A stretch of 5,969 nt of DNA from Deltaproteobacteria bacterium. GTDB lineage: Bacteria; Bdellovibrionota_C; UBA2361; OMII01. The stretch lies in the NCBI GenBank assembly GCA_023262305.1, contig JALRCK010000148.1, positions 1 through 5,969 on the forward strand. Direction: 5' to 3'. Of the stretch, positions 4,854-5,969 are shown piece by piece. The notes under the pieces are model-generated. The model searched no databases and had not been told where the DNA came from. It saw only the letters and a list, made by a program, of their open reading frames with translations. Numbering within the stretch: position 1 is the first letter of the stretch; every line of letters starts with the position of its first letter. Position numbers and translations under genes: made by a program.

Positions 4854-5969
4854 CTACCTTGAGCCACCTGGAACAACTGTGAGGAGAAACTCAACGTCCC
4901 CGAACCTCACCCAATCTCCATCTTTGAGCTCAACGGCTCCATCCTCGCGCTTGTACTGCCCTCGGTCACCGCTGCGAACGAAGATGCCTCGCTCACTCAT
5001 GAGGTCCTGGAGGAGAAGCCCATGATCAGTTGTCACCGACATGAGTGCATGGGGCGTTGAGATGCTGGGGTCCTCGATAACGAGGTCGCTCCCACGAATG
5101 CTGCTCCCCGTGACGAAGAACTTCCCCTCTCTCAGCTCAATCGCGCGACCATCCGCACTCTCAAAGCTGACCAACCATCCAAAGAGACGACCTGGTCTCA
5201 TCTTACCGGTCTTGGGACCAGCGACCGGGGCATCGGAGCGAGCGTGTTCTCGATCGTGGCGACGCTCCTCCTGCTGGTGTCGATTGTGGTGAGTATCTCT
5301 GCGCCCCTCTTCGTTACGCCGGTCATGCCTCGGAGGGTCCCTCCGGCTCTCCCTGCGCTCGTGTCCACTCCCCTGGTCACCAGTATGACGTTGATGGCTG
5401 CGCCCACTTTGCTGGTTGCGCTCTTCGGGCTGAGGTCGTGCTTGTCGCTGACCCTGCTGAGGCGTCGAACGCGAGCTTTGTTGCGGCTGATGGTGTCGCT
5501 TCTCCGAGTTGTTGCGGTGATCATGCCGTTGTCGCGCCGGCTCAGGGGCCGATAGTGGCTCAGGAATTCGGCCGGGCTCTGGCGCATGAACCGGCTCTGG
5601 CTGATACACCGGCGGGGCAACCTGTTGCACGGGCTCAGGCGTCATGTCTAGGTCAAAATCATCCTCGACCTCGACTGTCAGCCCCCCTATCGGATCAGGT
5701 CCGAGATCCAGATCGAATGGATCATGCGCTTCACCATTCGTAGCTGCAGCTACCACGGGCGCTTGAGGTGCAGGTTCTGGAACAGGGGGAGCTTGCACCT
5801 GCGGTGCGGCTATCGGCTGAGGTACCGGTTCCTCAACCGGTTCGTGCGCCGGATTGAAGTTATCAAAGTCATCGAGAAAGGTATCGAAGTCATCATCATC
5901 ATCGTTCGCCGCTGCTGCTGCCGCTGGGACCTCTTGAGATGGAGGTGGCGATGAGACCACTGCGGGGGC
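4854..5969 (-). CDS. FHA-domain protein with long acidic/proline/charged disordered N-terminus (5' end outside window)
   Basis: The frame is open at the right edge (APA followed by a GTG at 5960), so the true start may lie outside; residue numbers here count from that GTG. Residues 1-110 are acidic and Pro/Ala-rich with Asp-Phe clusters (DDDDDFDTFLDDFDNFN at 20-36; DPFDLDL at 80-86; DDFDLDM at 100-106). Residues 121-141 hold four PEPxxx repeats. Residues 145-242 are an Arg/His/Gln/Asn/Glu-rich, strongly charged stretch. A C-terminal FHA domain occupies about 259-365, with the SxxH-like STPH (301-304), DL-x4-GIFV and the GDWVRFGDVEFLL end. The canonical GR and NG phosphothreonine contacts are replaced (GS and RG). 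No transmembrane segment is visible, so it is not a standard SctD, whose FHA-like domain precedes a membrane helix. It stands 15 bases before sctJ, suggesting a cytoplasmic scaffold at the inner ring. FHA assignment is strong; role inferred. Confidence 0.87.
   Translation of the reverse strand, partial: APAVVSSPPPSQEVPAAAAAANDDDDDFDTFLDDFDNFNPAHEPVEEPVPQPIAAPQVQAPPVPEPAPQAPVVAAATNGEAHDPFDLDLGPDPIGGLTVEVEDDFDLDMTPEPVQQVAPPVYQPEPVHAPEPGRIPEPLSAPEPARQRHDHRNNSEKRHHQPQQSSRSTPQQGQRQARPQPEERNQQSGRSHQRHTGDQGSGHERRESRRDPPRHDRRNEEGRRDTHHNRHQQEERRHDREHARSDAPVAGPKTGKMRPGRLFGWLVSFESADGRAIELREGKFFVTGSSIRGSDLVIEDPSISTPHALMSVTTDHGLLLQDLMSERGIFVRSGDRGQYKREDGAVELKDGDWVRFGDVEFLLTVVPGGSR
4866..5186 (-). other. 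FHA-like domain region with altered phosphopeptide-binding residues
   Basis: This is the C-terminal domain of the FHA protein. Seen: beta-rich pattern from GWLVSFESADGRAIEL to GDVEFLLTV, the DLVIEDPSIS-x-PHA core (compare the usual DIxLxDxxVSRxHA) and LxSERGIFV where most FHA domains have LxSxNGTxV. The Arg of the usual GR pair aligns to Ser and the Asn of NG to Arg, with one extra residue between GS and DL. Known: Arg, Ser and Asn at these sites hold phosphothreonine. Inference: this domain probably binds an unphosphorylated partner, as suggested for the FHA-like cytoplasmic domains of SctD proteins. Confidence 0.7.
5241..5528 (-). repeat. Arg/His/Gln/Asn/Glu-rich low-complexity coding segment
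   Basis: About 96 codons of the FHA protein use almost only R, H, Q, N, E, D, S, G and P, with many HR, RR, RH and QQ pairs and no hydrophobic core. It must be disordered and is rich in opposite charges. The opposite strand reads as a hydrophobic frame here, an artefact of this composition. Confidence 0.75.
5529..5600 (-). repeat. Four PEPxxx hexapeptide repeats in the FHA protein linker
   Basis: PEP occurs four times at exact 6-residue spacing (PEPVHA, PEPGRI, PEPLSA, PEPARQ). Such Pro-rich repeats form extended spacers. A looser PEPAPQAP-type stretch lies farther toward the N-terminus. Confidence 0.75.
5890..5903. repeat. Short TCA trinucleotide run encoding poly-Asp
   Basis: TCATCATCATCATC on the plus strand gives most of the five consecutive Asp codons of the FHA protein's acidic N-terminal cluster. 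A length change would keep frame and only alter the number of Asp residues. Confidence 0.6.

Noticed and set aside
5244..5555. Plus-strand open frame of 103 codons with a very hydrophobic, membrane-like translation
   Set aside because: It is the antisense of the Arg/His/Gln-rich disordered segment of the FHA protein; complementary codons give Leu/Val/Ala runs. No ribosome-binding site or neighbouring gene supports it.
5198..5620. Second minus-strand frame of 140 codons within the FHA gene
   Set aside because: An out-of-frame reading of the low-complexity segment; the FHA frame is continuous through it and leads into a recognisable domain.
4854..5969. Standard SctD
   Set aside because: SctD has an N-terminal cytoplasmic FHA-like domain, a membrane helix and periplasmic ring domains. 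Here the FHA domain is at the C-terminus and no membrane helix is visible.

Overview
The window carries the convergent end of two transcription units. Nearly all of it (768-5969) is one tightly packed minus-strand operon with the signature of a non-flagellar type III secretion system (T3SS). A Gram-negative bacterium is implied by the SctJ-type inner-membrane ring lipoprotein and the SctQ-type sorting-platform protein with two SpoA (FliN/FliM-like) domains. GC content looks moderate, in the mid-50s by eye. I cannot name the organism. The mix of FHA, SctJ, SctQ and TPR genes with several unrecognised small genes is unlike the classic Ysc, Inv-Spa or Hrp operons. It recalls divergent T3SS loci of chlamydial or deltaproteobacterial/myxobacterial type, but that is inference.

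Layout on the minus strand, in transcription order from the right edge: (1) an FHA-domain protein with a very long disordered N-terminal region, 5'-truncated by the window; (2) sctJ; (3) a 73-aa protein of unknown family with a faint FliG-N-like look; (4) a 120-aa coiled-coil hairpin protein, SctO/FliJ-like by shape; (5) sctQ; (6) an 82-aa helical protein; (7) a 145-aa TPR protein, which with gene 6 resembles an SctE/SctG-type needle-chaperone pair; (8) a 306-aa protein I do not recognise. Gene junctions are extremely tight: an ATGA overlap, then stop-to-start distances of 0-1 base for four junctions, 7 bases before gene 8 and 15 bases before sctJ. Translational coupling is therefore likely, and no internal promoter or terminator is visible. 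The operon promoter must lie beyond the right edge.

On the plus strand, bases 1-771 encode the C-terminal 256 codons of a gene entering from the left edge. It seems to belong to a conserved, poorly characterised family that databases often label nicotinate/nicotinamide nucleotide adenylyltransferase-like or (misleadingly) TonB-dependent receptor. It probably has nothing to do with secretion. Its stop codon overlaps the stop codon of gene 8 by 4 bases, tail to tail.

As a system: SctJ would form the inner-membrane ring; SctQ (with the coiled-coil protein and perhaps the 73-aa protein) the cytoplasmic sorting platform and ATPase stalk; the FHA protein may be a cytoplasmic scaffold at the ring; and the 82-aa/TPR pair would hold needle or translocator subunits. 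The ATPase, export gate (SctRSTUV), secretin and needle genes are not in this window. No RNA genes, insertion sequences, CRISPR arrays or attachment sites were seen. There is no stretch over 300 bases without a gene; the longest gap is 15 bases.
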